A stretch of 51,026 nt of DNA, from assembly GCF_047920995.1 (NCBI RefSeq), contig NZ_JBLRWZ010000020.1, positions 1 through 51,026 of the forward strand, in the 5' to 3' direction. Numbering within the stretch: position 1 is the first letter of the stretch; every line of letters begins with the position of its first letter. The stretch is from Aliidiomarina sp047920995. GTDB taxonomy: Bacteria; Pseudomonadota; Gammaproteobacteria; Enterobacterales; Alteromonadaceae. A program made the position numbers and the translations under genes. Positions 25,401 to 35,271 of the stretch are shown here, in pieces. A model generated the notes under the pieces. That model made no database searches and had not been told where the DNA came from. It saw nothing but the letters and a program-made list of their open reading frames with translations.

Positions 25401-27992
25401 ATGACGCAAAGAATTGAGGAACAATATCAACCCACCGTGCTTGAAACAGAAGTTCAACAACGTTGGGATCAAGATCAGGTATTCGCGGTAACGGAAGATG
25501 AAAGCAAAGAGAAGTTTTACTGCCTTTCTATGTTTCCATATCCGAGCGGCAAGCTGCACATGGGCCATGTGCGCAATTATACTTTGAGTGACGTGGTTTC
25601 TCGATATCAGCGCCTGCATGGTAAAAATGTGCTCCATCCAATTGGCTGGGATGCGTTTGGATTACCGGCTGAAAATGCAGCCATTCAGAATAAATCAGCG
25701 CCAGCAAAATGGACCTACGAAAATATCGGTGACATGCGCAATCAGCTGAAAGCGCTTGGCTTTGGCTATGATTGGAACCGCGAAATAGCAACCTGCCACC
25801 CCGAGTACTATCGCTGGGAACAGTGGTTCTTCACCAAGCTGTATGAAAAAGGCTTGGTATATAAGAAAAACTCGACTGTGAACTGGGATCCTATTGATCA
25901 AACCGTGTTAGCCAATGAACAAGTTATTGATGGCAGAGGCTGGCGTTCTGGTGCTTTAGTAGAACAAAAAGAAATTCCCCAATGGTTTGTGAAGATTACC
26001 GCCTATGCAGAAGAGTTGCTGAGTGATCTCGATCAGCTCGATGGCTGGCCTGAACAAGTAAAAGCGATGCAGCGCAATTGGATTGGCCGTTCTGAGGGTG
26101 TGCAAATCACTTTCCAAGTGGAACAATTCGAAATGGCGCTCAGTGTATACACCACGCGCCCAGATACCTTTTACGGTGTTACTTATATGGCGGTTGCTGC
26201 CCAGCATCCATTGGCGCAAAAAGCAGCTGCGCAAAATCCGCAAGTGGCAGCTTTCGTAGATAGCTGTAAGCAACAAAAAGTTGCTGAAGCCGAATTAGCA
26301 ACTATGGAAAAACGTGGTATTCCTACCGGCTTTTCGGCCAAACACCCGCTAACTGGCGAATCTGTGCCAGTGTGGGTAGCTAACTTTGTATTAATGGATT
26401 ATGGCACCGGTGCGGTAATGGCAGTGCCTGCTCATGATCAACGTGATTTTGAATTTGCCACCACCTATGGCTTGCCAATTCAGCCAGTAATTGCCGCAGC
26501 TGAAGGCGAGCATGATTATAGCCAAGGCGCGTTAATTGAAAAAGGCTCCTTAGTTAATTCAGGTGCGTTCAGCGGCTTGAGTTTTGCAGAAGGCTTCGAT
26601 GCCATTGCTAACAAACTAGAGAATATGGGTATTGGTGAACGCCAAGTGAACTATCGCTTGCGCGATTGGGGTGTATCGCGCCAACGTTACTGGGGCACGC
26701 CAATTCCAATGCTGAATTTAGCAAATGGTGAATCAGCTGCCGTTCCGGAATCTGAGCTACCAGTAAGGCTGCCTGAAAACGTAGTAATGGATGGCGTTAC
26801 CTCGCCCATTAAAGACGATCCAGAATGGCGAAAAACTACCTTCAATGGCATGCCGGCAGAGCACGAAACTGATACTTTCGATACCTTCATGGAATCGAGC
26901 TGGTATTACGCACGCTATTGTTCGCCGCGCCATGACACCGGCATGCTCGACCCAGAGAAAGCAAACTACTGGCTACCTGTAGATCAGTATATTGGGGGTA
27001 TTGAGCACGCGATTCTACATCTACTTTACTCGCGCTTTTTCCATAAACTAATGCGCGATACTGGCCTTGTGAGTTCAGATGAGCCATTTAAGCGCTTGTT
27101 GTGCCAAGGTATGGTGTTAGCCGATAGCTATTATCGTGAAGACAAAAATGGCGCGAAAACCTGGTACTCACCAGTAGATGTAGAAATCAGCCGCAACGAA
27201 AAAGGCGATGTGGTGCGGGCAATTTATAAGCATGATGGCCAACCGGTACAGCATGCTGGCATCAGCAAAATGTCGAAATCCAAGAACAACGGTATTGATC
27301 CGCAGATTATGGTGGATAAATACGGTGCCGATACGGTGCGCTTGTTTATGATGTTTGCAGCGCCGCCTGAGTTAACCCTAGAGTGGTCTGATTCCGGTGT
27401 GGAAGGCGCGCATCGATTCTTGAAGCGGGTATGGAAACTAGTATACGATTTCCAAGATTTTGCGGGCACTTACCCTACCCCAACTCATCTTTCTGGCGCG
27501 CAAAAAGCGTTGCGCCGTGAGCTGCATCGCACCATCGCGAAAGTAAGTGATGATATGGGCCGCCGGCAAAACTTTAATACCGCTATTGCCGCCATTATGG
27601 AGCTTACCAATCATTTGCAAAAAGCACCGCTAACGGCAGATGAAGATAAAGCCATCATGCAAGAAGCATTAACTGCAGTAACGCTAATGCTTTCGCCTAT
27701 CACGCCACACATTTGTGAGCGTATGTGGCATGCACTGGGGCACAGCACAGATATCAATTTCAGCCAATGGCCAGCAGTTGATAGCACCGCTTTAGTAGAA
27801 GATGAGAAATTGATTATCGTGCAAGTGAATGGCAAAGTACGGGCGAAAATTACCGTACCAGCGGATATCAACAAAGAAAGCATTGAGAAAATTGCGCTGG
27901 CCGATGAACACGTTAAAAAGTACACCGATGCAGCAACTGTGCGTAAGGTAATCTATGTTCCTGGCAAATTGGTTAACATCGTTGTTAGTTAA
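25401..27992 (+). CDS. leuS: Leucyl-tRNA synthetase
   Basis: Class I synthetase that charges tRNA-Leu, two of which are encoded upstream at 16595-16898. 863 residues. The HIGH-type motif is HMGH at 53-56 in PYPSGKLHMGHVRNY. The CP1 editing domain, about 225-415, contains the threonine-rich YTTRPDTFYGVTYMAVA and GTGAVMAVPAHDQRD. KMSKS is at 623-627. The anticodon-binding and C-terminal domains end in KVIYVPGKLVNIVV. lptE starts one base after the stop. Confidence 0.99.
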   Translation: MTQRIEEQYQPTVLETEVQQRWDQDQVFAVTEDESKEKFYCLSMFPYPSGKLHMGHVRNYTLSDVVSRYQRLHGKNVLHPIGWDAFGLPAENAAIQNKSAPAKWTYENIGDMRNQLKALGFGYDWNREIATCHPEYYRWEQWFFTKLYEKGLVYKKNSTVNWDPIDQTVLANEQVIDGRGWRSGALVEQKEIPQWFVKITAYAEELLSDLDQLDGWPEQVKAMQRNWIGRSEGVQITFQVEQFEMALSVYTTRPDTFYGVTYMAVAAQHPLAQKAAAQNPQVAAFVDSCKQQKVAEAELATMEKRGIPTGFSAKHPLTGESVPVWVANFVLMDYGTGAVMAVPAHDQRDFEFATTYGLPIQPVIAAAEGEHDYSQGALIEKGSLVNSGAFSGLSFAEGFDAIANKLENMGIGERQVNYRLRDWGVSRQRYWGTPIPMLNLANGESAAVPESELPVRLPENVVMDGVTSPIKDDPEWRKTTFNGMPAEHETDTFDTFMESSWYYARYCSPRHDTGMLDPEKANYWLPVDQYIGGIEHAILHLLYSRFFHKLMRDTGLVSSDEPFKRLLCQGMVLADSYYREDKNGAKTWYSPVDVEISRNEKGDVVRAIYKHDGQPVQHAGISKMSKSKNNGIDPQIMVDKYGADTVRLFMMFAAPPELTLEWSDSGVEGAHRFLKRVWKLVYDFQDFAGTYPTPTHLSGAQKALRRELHRTIAKVSDDMGRRQNFNTAIAAIMELTNHLQKAPLTADEDKAIMQEALTAVTLMLSPITPHICERMWHALGHSTDINFSQWPAVDSTALVEDEKLIIVQVNGKVRAKITVPADINKESIEKIALADEHVKKYTDAATVRKVIYVPGKLVNIVVS

Positions 27993-27993
27993 T

Positions 27994-28497
27994 ATGCGCG
28001 CCATGCAACAAGGCCTGCTGCTTGCAGCGGCCTTATTGTTGTTAACTGCCTGTAGTTTTCAGCTGCGCGGTAACTATCAGTTAGCTCCGCAACTTGATGC
28101 CGTATCGTTAGAAGCGCCAACACGCAGTGAAATAGCTACTTTAGTAAATGAAGTGCTTACGCAACGGAACGTAAATGTGGTAAGCCAAGGGGCTAATATT
28201 ATTCATGTTCAACTGCATCCAGATCGCTTTGATCGGCGCATTCTTTCAATGCTTACCTCAGGCCAGGTTGCGGAATACGAACTCATTTACGTGCTACCCG
28301 TTACATTTACCGCAGCGAATGGTGATAGTTCTCACCACACCATTCAAATTTTGCGTGATTACCAAGATGATCCAAACTTTGCCCTTGCGAAAACTCGTGA
28401 ACTCGAGCTTTTGGTAACTGAAATGCGCAATGATGCTGCACATCGATTACTATTATTACTGAATCAATTCACCCTCGACCAAGCCAATAACGGCTAG
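27994..28497 (+). CDS. lptE: LPS-assembly lipoprotein LptE
   Basis: Outer-membrane lipoprotein plug of the LptD translocon that places LPS on the cell surface. 167 residues from ATG 27994; an ATG nine bases later would also work. The signal peptide ends in lipobox L17-T18-A19-C20, followed by SFQLRGNY, the usual LptE opening (GFxLRG). Position between leuS and holA is conserved. A longer frame from 27955 overlaps leuS and spoils the signal peptide. Confidence 0.94.
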   Translation: MRAMQQGLLLAAALLLLTACSFQLRGNYQLAPQLDAVSLEAPTRSEIATLVNEVLTQRNVNVVSQGANIIHVQLHPDRFDRRILSMLTSGQVAEYELIYVLPVTFTAANGDSSHHTIQILRDYQDDPNFALAKTRELELLVTEMRNDAAHRLLLLLNQFTLDQANNG

Positions 28498-28506
28498 GAG
28501 TGAATC

Positions 28507-29625
28507 ATGCAGCTCTATCCTGAACGTTTAAGTTCGCACCTGCAGGAGAAGCTCGCGCCGATATATTTAGTATTTGGTGACGAGCCCTTTTTGGTGGCTG
28601 AGTGCTGTGATCAGATTCGCCAAGCAGCTCGGGCACAAGGGTTTAGTGAGCGCCAGCGATTTACCCAAGACAAGGAGTTTAGTTGGGATGCCCTCTTCAC
28701 TGCCAGCCAAACCCTATCATTGTTCACCGAACAACAAGTTATTGAGCTTGAGCTACCGGATGCCAAGCCTGGCCGTGATGGTAGCCAAGCTTTAGCTGAA
28801 TATGCCAATACGCAAACAAGCGACCAGCTGCTGTTATTGTTTGGCCCTAACCTGCGCAAAGATCAACAAAACAGTAAATGGTTTAAAGCACTCGTAAAAA
28901 ACGGCGTGTTTGTACCCATATATCGGCCGAACCGCCAACACCTACCAAAATTTGTTGTACAACGTGCGAATGCTATGGGGTTGCATCTAGCCCCCGATGC
29001 GGTGCAACAATTATGCGATTGGTATGAAGGTAATTTACTGGCATTAAACCAAGCTCTACAAAAGCTTAGCTTGTTGCATTGCCCTAGTGCCGCCAACGAA
29101 ACCAAACAACCCACTGCGGTAACGATTAGCTTAGAGGAAGTGCGCAATGCCAACCATGATAGCAGCCGTTTCGATGTATTTTCGTTACGGGAAGCTATTG
29201 TGCAGCAACGCTCCCAAGAGTTCATGCATTGTTTACAACGTTTGTTTGAAACCGGCAGCGAACCTGTATTAATTCATTGGGTGCTACAACGCTTACATTT
29301 CGCACTCGCCAATATTCGCCAAGCCAAACGCCAGCAGCAAAGCTTGCAACCAATTTGGTCGGCTGAGAATATTTGGCAATCTCAACAAGATGCATATTTG
29401 CGGCTTGCACAAACAGATAGTGCCCCACGCAGCGCGGCACGCATTCATTTGTTAGAACGCCTTGAATATGCGTTAAAACGAGATAGTAAAGAATGCCCGA
29501 AAACTCTAGCTTGCCATATTGGCTTGTTATTTTTTCCTGAGCATAGCGGTTTAGGTGCGCTGGAAGCGGTGAATTTCGCTGTTAATAATCCACTGCAGCA
29601 CATTCCATTAAACGAGAGCGTGTAA
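28507..29625 (+). CDS. holA: DNA polymerase III delta subunit
   Basis: Clamp-loader subunit that opens the beta sliding clamp. 372 residues (E. coli 343). The N-terminal part reads LAPIYLVFGDEPFLVAEC, the typical delta opening, and the AAA-like core includes QTLSLFTEQQVIELELPD. A helical C-terminal collar includes LIHWVLQRLHFAL. TAGGAG precedes the start by seven bases. It sits between lptE and nadD as in E. coli. Confidence 0.96.
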   Translation: MQLYPERLSSHLQEKLAPIYLVFGDEPFLVAECCDQIRQAARAQGFSERQRFTQDKEFSWDALFTASQTLSLFTEQQVIELELPDAKPGRDGSQALAEYANTQTSDQLLLLFGPNLRKDQQNSKWFKALVKNGVFVPIYRPNRQHLPKFVVQRANAMGLHLAPDAVQQLCDWYEGNLLALNQALQKLSLLHCPSAANETKQPTAVTISLEEVRNANHDSSRFDVFSLREAIVQQRSQEFMHCLQRLFETGSEPVLIHWVLQRLHFALANIRQAKRQQQSLQPIWSAENIWQSQQDAYLRLAQTDSAPRSAARIHLLERLEYALKRDSKECPKTLACHIGLLFFPEHSGLGALEAVNFAVNNPLQHIPLNESV

Positions 29626-29628
29626 CTG

Positions 29629-30270
29629 ATGCCAGTAACCACCCGACAAATTGCAATTCTTGGTGGAACCTTTGATCCAGTGCATTGGGGCCATATTAAA
29701 CCGGTTCAGCAAGTAGCTGAGCATTTCCACTTCGATTGCATTCACTTATTACCCACATGTTTACCTCCTCATAGGCAACAACCCGAGGCTTTAGAAACCC
29801 ATCGCTTGGCGATGTTAGAGGCTGCTGCAACTCTCGATGATCGGTTTGTGGTAAATGATTGGGAGCTGCGCCAAGGATTACCTTCCCGCACACTTCCTAC
29901 GCTAAAACACTTTCATGCCAGCTGCGCGAACGCTACCTTATACTTTATTATTGGTATGGATAGTTTATTGAACCTACCTAGTTGGGAACATTGGGAACGT
30001 TTATTTAGTTATGCCCATTTCATTGTGCTGCCACGCCCAGGTTATTCACTTAGTGATGCCAGTACTGATGTAAAAGCGCTATTGCAGAGCCGCCAAGCTG
30101 AAGCTAAGAACATGCAAACAGGGGTGGGGAAAATCTTCATTGCCGATGTTGAGCCGATTAATATTTCTGCCAGCGAATTACGAGATCGCTTACGCGATCG
30201 GACAAGCAAACCTGAATTATTGCCTGAGCCAGTGTGGCATTACATTTGCAAACACAACCTTTACTGCTAG
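29629..30270 (+). CDS. nadD: Nicotinate-mononucleotide adenylyltransferase
   Basis: Adenylates nicotinate mononucleotide to deamido-NAD in NAD synthesis. 213 residues. The nucleotidyltransferase motif GGTFDPVHWGH starts near residue 12, and the C-terminal ISASELRDR replaces the usual ISSTxIR with small changes. LLPTCLPPHR and IIGMDSLLNLPSWEHWERL are family segments. Three bases after holA. Confidence 0.97.
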   Translation: MPVTTRQIAILGGTFDPVHWGHIKPVQQVAEHFHFDCIHLLPTCLPPHRQQPEALETHRLAMLEAAATLDDRFVVNDWELRQGLPSRTLPTLKHFHASCANATLYFIIGMDSLLNLPSWEHWERLFSYAHFIVLPRPGYSLSDASTDVKALLQSRQAEAKNMQTGVGKIFIADVEPINISASELRDRLRDRTSKPELLPEPVWHYICKHNLYC

Positions 30271-30342
30271 CCACTACTGCACGAAACGCCTTTCTCGTGG
30301 TACACTTCCGCCGTTAACGATTTCTATAGGAGTAACCGAGCG

Positions 30343-30660
30343 TTGCAAACTGAACAATTACGTGATTTTGTTGTAGCTAAAATTGAAGATTTAAAGGGTA
30401 GAGATATTCAAGTAATTGATGTCCGTAAGAAAACCGATGTAAGTGATTTTTTGGTCATTTGCTCAGGCAACTCAAAAACCCATGTTCGCAGTATTGCCAA
30501 GCACGTGGCGATTGAAGGAAAGCATGCGGGCGAAGTACCATTAGGTATTGAAGGCGAGTTAGATGGCGAATGGGTTTTGGTAGATTTCGGCCCGGTAGTT
30601 GCACATGTGATGCAAGATTCCACGCGCGATTTTTATCAACTCGAACAGCTCTGGGGTTAA
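30343..30660 (+). CDS. rsfS: Ribosomal silencing factor RsfS
   Basis: Binds L14 on the large subunit and blocks subunit joining when nutrients are scarce. 105 residues starting at TTG 30343, with AGGAG about 10 bases before it and no better codon. Conserved segments: DIQVIDVRKKTDVSDFLVICSGNS, EGELDGEWVLVDFGPVVAHVM and RDFYQLEQLWG. Together with rlmH (10 bases on) it forms the conserved ribosome-related pair. Confidence 0.97.
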   Translation: MQTEQLRDFVVAKIEDLKGRDIQVIDVRKKTDVSDFLVICSGNSKTHVRSIAKHVAIEGKHAGEVPLGIEGELDGEWVLVDFGPVVAHVMQDSTRDFYQLEQLWG

Positions 30661-30669
30661 ACAGCCGTT

Positions 30670-31140
30670 ATGCGGATGCAATTGATTGCAGTAGGTAGCA
30701 AAATGCCCAGTTGGGTAGCTACTGGCTATCAAGAGTATGCGAAGCGCATGCCACCCGAACTACCACTCGAATTAGTTGAAATTACTGCAGGTAAACGCGG
30801 TAAAAAAGCCGACATTAGCAAGCTCACGCAACAAGAAGGCGAGAAAATGCTCGCCGCCTTAAAAGGCCCCACTCACGTAGTTACCTTAGAAGTAAATGGT
30901 AAACCTTGGGATACCCACAAACTAGCGCAGCGCATGCAGCAATGGCAATTAGATGGCCGTGATGTTGCATTTCTAGTGGGTGGCCCCGAGGGTCTCTCGC
31001 TCGAGTGCCAAGCTCGTGCAGATGAACGCTGGTCTTTATCACCGTTAACCTTGCCACACCCGCTCGTTCGTGTTGTTATTGCAGAAGCCCTATTTAGGGC
31101 ATGGAGTTTACTTAGTAATCACCCTTACCATCGCGAATAA
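30670..31140 (+). CDS. rlmH: 23S rRNA pseudouridine-1915 N3-methyltransferase
   Basis: SPOUT methyltransferase that modifies pseudouridine 1915 of helix 69 on assembled ribosomes. 156 residues (E. coli 155), aligned from MRMQLIAVGSKMPSW. The knot region holds FLVGGPEGLS for SAM, and the C-terminus LTLPHPLVRVVIAEALFRAWSLLSNHPYHRE is nearly invariant in the family. Confidence 0.98.
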   Translation: MRMQLIAVGSKMPSWVATGYQEYAKRMPPELPLELVEITAGKRGKKADISKLTQQEGEKMLAALKGPTHVVTLEVNGKPWDTHKLAQRMQQWQLDGRDVAFLVGGPEGLSLECQARADERWSLSPLTLPHPLVRVVIAEALFRAWSLLSNHPYHRE

Positions 31141-31145
31141 AAATT

Positions 31146-33059
31146 ATGAGAAAGCGCGTTCCTATTCGAAATCATCAAGCTGAAACAGCGTTGTTTGGGC
31201 ACCGTGCTATTGTTAGTTTAGTGGTAGTGGGCGTTGTATTTACATTACTGCTTAGTAATCTCTACAAACTCCAAGTTACTAGCTTTCAAGAATTTCAAAC
31301 TCGCTCCAACAGCAATCGCATTATGGTACTGCCAGTACCACCAAATCGCGGCTTAATTTATGATCGTAACGGCATTCTTCTCGCCGATAATACACCCGTT
31401 TATAGTTTAGAAATCAGCCCTCAAGAAGTGCAGGATTTACGCTTTACTCTGGAACAATTAGTGGCTTTGCTCGAACTACCTGAAGAAGCAATTGAGCAAT
31501 TTTACCAACGCTTGTATCAGCCACGCCGATTTCCACAAATAACCTTTTTCGATAACTTGAATGAAAACCAAGTAGCACGGTTCGCATCGTTACAGCATCA
31601 ATATCCAGGCATTAACATCGAAGGCCGTTTACAACGCTTTTATCCGCATCGCGATCTATTTACTCATGCGCTTGGCTATGTAGGCAGAATTAATCAACAA
31701 GATGTGGTGCGGCTGCGTGAGCAAGAACGATATGCGCAATATGCAGCTACCCGAACCATTGGTAAGCAGGGCATAGAACGCTATTACGAGGATATGTTAC
31801 ATGGCCAAGTAGGCTACCAAACTGTGGAAGTAAATAACCGCGGTAGAGTTGTACGTACGTTAGAATTTAATCCGCCCACACCAGGTAGTGATATTCACTT
31901 AGAGCTTGATGTTGGCTTACAAGAAGTAGCGCGCCACCAACTACGCAACCGCCGTGGTGCGATTGTAGTACTTGATAGCCAAACTGGTGGCGTTTTGGCC
32001 CTCTATTCTAATCCTGGTTACGATCCCAATCTCTTTGTGGGCGGAATATCTACGGGTGAATATCGCGCCCTACTCAACAATCCTGCCAACCCTCTTATTA
32101 ATCGCGCCACTCAGGGGCGCTATCCACCGGCATCTACCATTAAGCCGCACCTCGGTATTCTTGGTTTACATGAGGGTGAAATTACCGCAGAGAGTAGAAT
32201 TTGGGATCCCGGTTGGTACAAGCTTGATGGAGTAGAGCGTCGTTTCCGCGATTGGCGTCCACACGGGCATGGGTGGGTAACCATTAACGAGGCTATCGCC
32301 GAATCATGTAATACCTACTTCTACGATTTATCCCATACACTCGGTATCGATAAGATTTCTAGTTTTATGGGTGAAATGGGCTTTGGTAAGCGCACAGGTA
32401 TCGATATCCACGAAGAAAGCACCGCGTTAATGCCAGATCGCGGCTGGAAGCGCGCGCGCTTTAATGAACCTTGGTATCAGGGCGAAACCCTCTCGGTAGG
32501 TATCGGCCAAAGCTTTTGGACGGTAACCCCTTTACAGTTAGCAACATCCACCAATATTATTGCTACTAAGGGGCGGCGTTTAACACCTCGGTTAATTCGT
32601 GGCACAGAACAACAAGGTATCTTTACCTTGGTTGAACCGATTGAAGATTTACCAATAGAACTGAGTAATCCCCAACATTGGCAAACAATCAAGAATTCTA
32701 TGGCACGCACTATTACCAATATTCGTGGTACCGCGCGCACCGCTTTCTTGAATAGTACCTATACATCAGCCGGCAAAACCGGTACTGCACAAGTAGTAGC
32801 ATTAAGCGATGAAACCGACGAGCGTCCTGATATCGAAGACGTTGCCGAGCGTTTTCGTGATAACGCCACCTATATTGGTTTTGCCCCTGCTGAAAACCCA
32901 GAAATCGTAATAGCGTTAGCCATCGAAAACGTGGGTGGCGGTGGCCGCAATGCAGCACCAGTTTCACGGGCGATCATGGATTATTACTTCGCAGGCGAAC
33001 AAACAAAGCAGGAAATATTAGCCACTATTAGAAGCGAGAGAGAACATGCAGACAACTGA
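31146..33059 (+). CDS. mrdA: Penicillin-binding protein 2 (elongasome transpeptidase)
   Basis: D,D-transpeptidase that cross-links peptidoglycan during rod elongation. 637 residues: one membrane helix at about 21-42, a periplasmic pedestal domain, then the transpeptidase domain. Active-site motifs are S330-T-I-K333, S387-C-N389 and K544-T-G546; S330 is the same number as in E. coli PBP2. Its end overlaps mrdB by 14 bases, so its SEDS partner RodA is coupled to it. Confidence 0.98.
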   Translation: MRKRVPIRNHQAETALFGHRAIVSLVVVGVVFTLLLSNLYKLQVTSFQEFQTRSNSNRIMVLPVPPNRGLIYDRNGILLADNTPVYSLEISPQEVQDLRFTLEQLVALLELPEEAIEQFYQRLYQPRRFPQITFFDNLNENQVARFASLQHQYPGINIEGRLQRFYPHRDLFTHALGYVGRINQQDVVRLREQERYAQYAATRTIGKQGIERYYEDMLHGQVGYQTVEVNNRGRVVRTLEFNPPTPGSDIHLELDVGLQEVARHQLRNRRGAIVVLDSQTGGVLALYSNPGYDPNLFVGGISTGEYRALLNNPANPLINRATQGRYPPASTIKPHLGILGLHEGEITAESRIWDPGWYKLDGVERRFRDWRPHGHGWVTINEAIAESCNTYFYDLSHTLGIDKISSFMGEMGFGKRTGIDIHEESTALMPDRGWKRARFNEPWYQGETLSVGIGQSFWTVTPLQLATSTNIIATKGRRLTPRLIRGTEQQGIFTLVEPIEDLPIELSNPQHWQTIKNSMARTITNIRGTARTAFLNSTYTSAGKTGTAQVVALSDETDERPDIEDVAERFRDNATYIGFAPAENPEIVIALAIENVGGGGRNAAPVSRAIMDYYFAGEQTKQEILATIRSEREHADN

Positions 33060-34167
33060 AGAACGTCAGCGTAACCCTTGGCTCGCCAAGCTACATCTCG
33101 ATGGCCCATTAATGCTCGGGCTTATTGCCTTATGTGCCGTTAGCTTAGTGGTAATTTATAGTGCTGGAGGCCAAGATATTGGCTTGGTACAACGACAAGC
33201 CATTCGCATGGGCGTATCCTTTGTGGTGCTCTTCGTGGTAGCCCAATTAGCACCCGATATTTTTCGAACCTATGCATTTCCGCTGTATGTTATTGGCGTA
33301 TTAATGCTGGTAGCAGTAATGTTTTTTGGTGTTAGCGGGAAAGGCGCGCAACGGTGGTTAGATATTGGCGTTACCCGTATTCAACCCTCTGAAATCATGA
33401 AGCTTGCGGTACCTATGATGGTTGCCTGGTATTGTTCAAAAGTTCCATTGCCAATTCGCTTCTCTAGTGTATTCATGGGCTTACTTATAGTACTTTTACC
33501 TACTCTGTTAATTGCGCGCCAACCCGATTTAGGCACTTCGGTTTTAGTGGCAAGCTCAGGAATCTTTGTCCTGTTTTTGGCGGGTATTAGTTGGCGCCTT
33601 ATTCTTGCCGGCGGTGTTACTGCTGCTGCATCGTTACCATTGTTTTGGTTTTTCTTACTCCGTGATTACCAGCGGCAACGAATACTTACCTTTTTAAATC
33701 CGGAAACCGATCCTCTCGGTTCTGGTTATCACATTATTCAATCAAAAATTGCCATTGGCTCTGGTGGGGTTGAAGGTAAAGGTTGGTTACAAGGCACTCA
33801 ATCTCAGTTAGAGTTTTTACCCGAACGCCATACTGATTTTATTTTCTCAGTATTTAGTGAAGAATTTGGTTTTGTAGGAGTTATTGCCCTACTAGCACTT
33901 TATGGGTTTGTTATTTTTCGTGGCATGCTAATTTCTATGCGCGCCCAAAGTAACTTTAAACGCTTGCTCGGCGGCAGTATTACTCTTACGTTCTTCATTT
34001 ATGTGCTGGTAAATATTGGCATGGTATCCGGTATTTTACCTGTAGTTGGTGTGCCGCTGCCGTTAATTAGCTATGGTGGCACCTCGATGGTAACCATGAT
34101 GGCGGGCTTTGGTATATTAATGGGCATTGCAACCCATAGGCGTTTAGTAATCAGCCAATCAAGTTAA
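33046..34167 (+). CDS. mrdB: SEDS glycosyltransferase RodA
   Basis: Polytopic SEDS-family peptidoglycan polymerase of the elongasome, acting with PBP2. 373 residues with about ten membrane helices. Family signatures: GKGAQRWLDIG, RIQPSEIMKLAVPM, RQPDLGTSVL, SGYHIIQSKIAIGSGG and the C-terminal LPLISYGGTSM. The start lies inside the end of mrdA. Confidence 0.98.
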   Translation: MQTTEERQRNPWLAKLHLDGPLMLGLIALCAVSLVVIYSAGGQDIGLVQRQAIRMGVSFVVLFVVAQLAPDIFRTYAFPLYVIGVLMLVAVMFFGVSGKGAQRWLDIGVTRIQPSEIMKLAVPMMVAWYCSKVPLPIRFSSVFMGLLIVLLPTLLIARQPDLGTSVLVASSGIFVLFLAGISWRLILAGGVTAAASLPLFWFFLLRDYQRQRILTFLNPETDPLGSGYHIIQSKIAIGSGGVEGKGWLQGTQSQLEFLPERHTDFIFSVFSEEFGFVGVIALLALYGFVIFRGMLISMRAQSNFKRLLGGSITLTFFIYVLVNIGMVSGILPVVGVPLPLISYGGTSMVTMMAGFGILMGIATHRRLVISQSS

Positions 34168-34192
34168 CAACATCTTAAGGAAGTAATTTTTT

Positions 34193-35194
34193 ATGCAGCG
34201 ATTCATGACAAAGTTAGGTGCTATCAGCGTTGTTAATCTTTTCTTCGCAGCAACTCTTGGGCTTACCACGGCGCAAGCAGATACATGGCCTGAAGAAGAA
34301 CAAGCCTTTATTGAAATGCTCGAAACTGAACATAATATCCCGCGCGAGCGCACCGAAGCCCTACTTCACAATGCCCAAAAACAGCAAGAAATTATTGATG
34401 CGATTAGCCGACCTTGGGAAGCGCGGCCTTGGCATGAATATTACAAAATTTTTCTCACTGAGAAACGCTTACAAGATGGTGTTGCATTCTGGCAGGCACA
34501 TGAAGAAACACTACAACGTGCCAGTGCAACTTACGGTGTTCCAGAAGAAATCATTGTTGCAATAATGGGTGTAGAAACATCGTATGGCACGATTATGGGC
34601 CGCCACCGGGTGCTGGATGCCTTATATACCCTAGGTTTCCATTACCCTCCTAGGCAAGCTTTCTTCCGCGATGAGCTGCGCCAATTCATTCAGTTAAGCG
34701 AAGAAGAAAATATTCCAGCAACTGAAATTAAAGGTTCCTATGCAGGTGCTATGGGGTATGGGCAATTTATATCCTCTAGCTATCGCTATTATGCTGTAGA
34801 TTTTGATAATGATGGCGTACGCGATTTAATGGGTAATGTAGTAGATGCTATTGGCAGTGTGGCAAATTATTTCGCCAAGCACCGCTGGCAGCATAGCCAA
34901 CCGATTGCGATACCCGCTTGGGTTAGTAGTGATACACCTGTAGCCGAGCTCACTAGTGGCCGTGGCCAAACACTCACCCATACTGTGGCTGATCTGAAGA
35001 AGGTGGGCGTGAACTTTATTACTGCGCTTCCCGATGACACGCGCGCACGCCTGTTTGCTTTTGAAGAAGCAAACGGCGAATTTTCATATTGGGTGGGTTT
35101 ACCCAACTTTTACGCCATTACGCGCTATAACCATAGCCCGCTGTATGCCATGGCTGTGTTACAGTTAGCGAAACAATTACGGGAACATCGTTGA
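34193..35194 (+). CDS. mltB: Lytic murein transglycosylase B, soluble periplasmic form
   Basis: Cuts the glycan strand of peptidoglycan with formation of 1,6-anhydroMurNAc ends. 333 residues. The signal peptide ends AQA|DT near 29 and has no lipobox Cys, so this protein should be free in the periplasm, unlike the E. coli lipoprotein. Catalytic E128 is in GVETSYGT; YAGAMGYGQFISSSY and an Asp-rich loop DFDNDGVRDL, resembling the calcium-binding loop of Slt35, follow. It lies between rodA and rlpA; E. coli has mltB elsewhere, while Pseudomonas has the same arrangement as here. Confidence 0.95.
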   Translation: MQRFMTKLGAISVVNLFFAATLGLTTAQADTWPEEEQAFIEMLETEHNIPRERTEALLHNAQKQQEIIDAISRPWEARPWHEYYKIFLTEKRLQDGVAFWQAHEETLQRASATYGVPEEIIVAIMGVETSYGTIMGRHRVLDALYTLGFHYPPRQAFFRDELRQFIQLSEEENIPATEIKGSYAGAMGYGQFISSSYRYYAVDFDNDGVRDLMGNVVDAIGSVANYFAKHRWQHSQPIAIPAWVSSDTPVAELTSGRGQTLTHTVADLKKVGVNFITALPDDTRARLFAFEEANGEFSYWVGLPNFYAITRYNHSPLYAMAVLQLAKQLREHR

Positions 35195-35271
35195 GCTAGT
35201 TTCGCTTCACGATTCGCTGAATAAACGTTACGTGTAAAATGATGAACTAGAATAATAAAGGCAGCGCTCCG

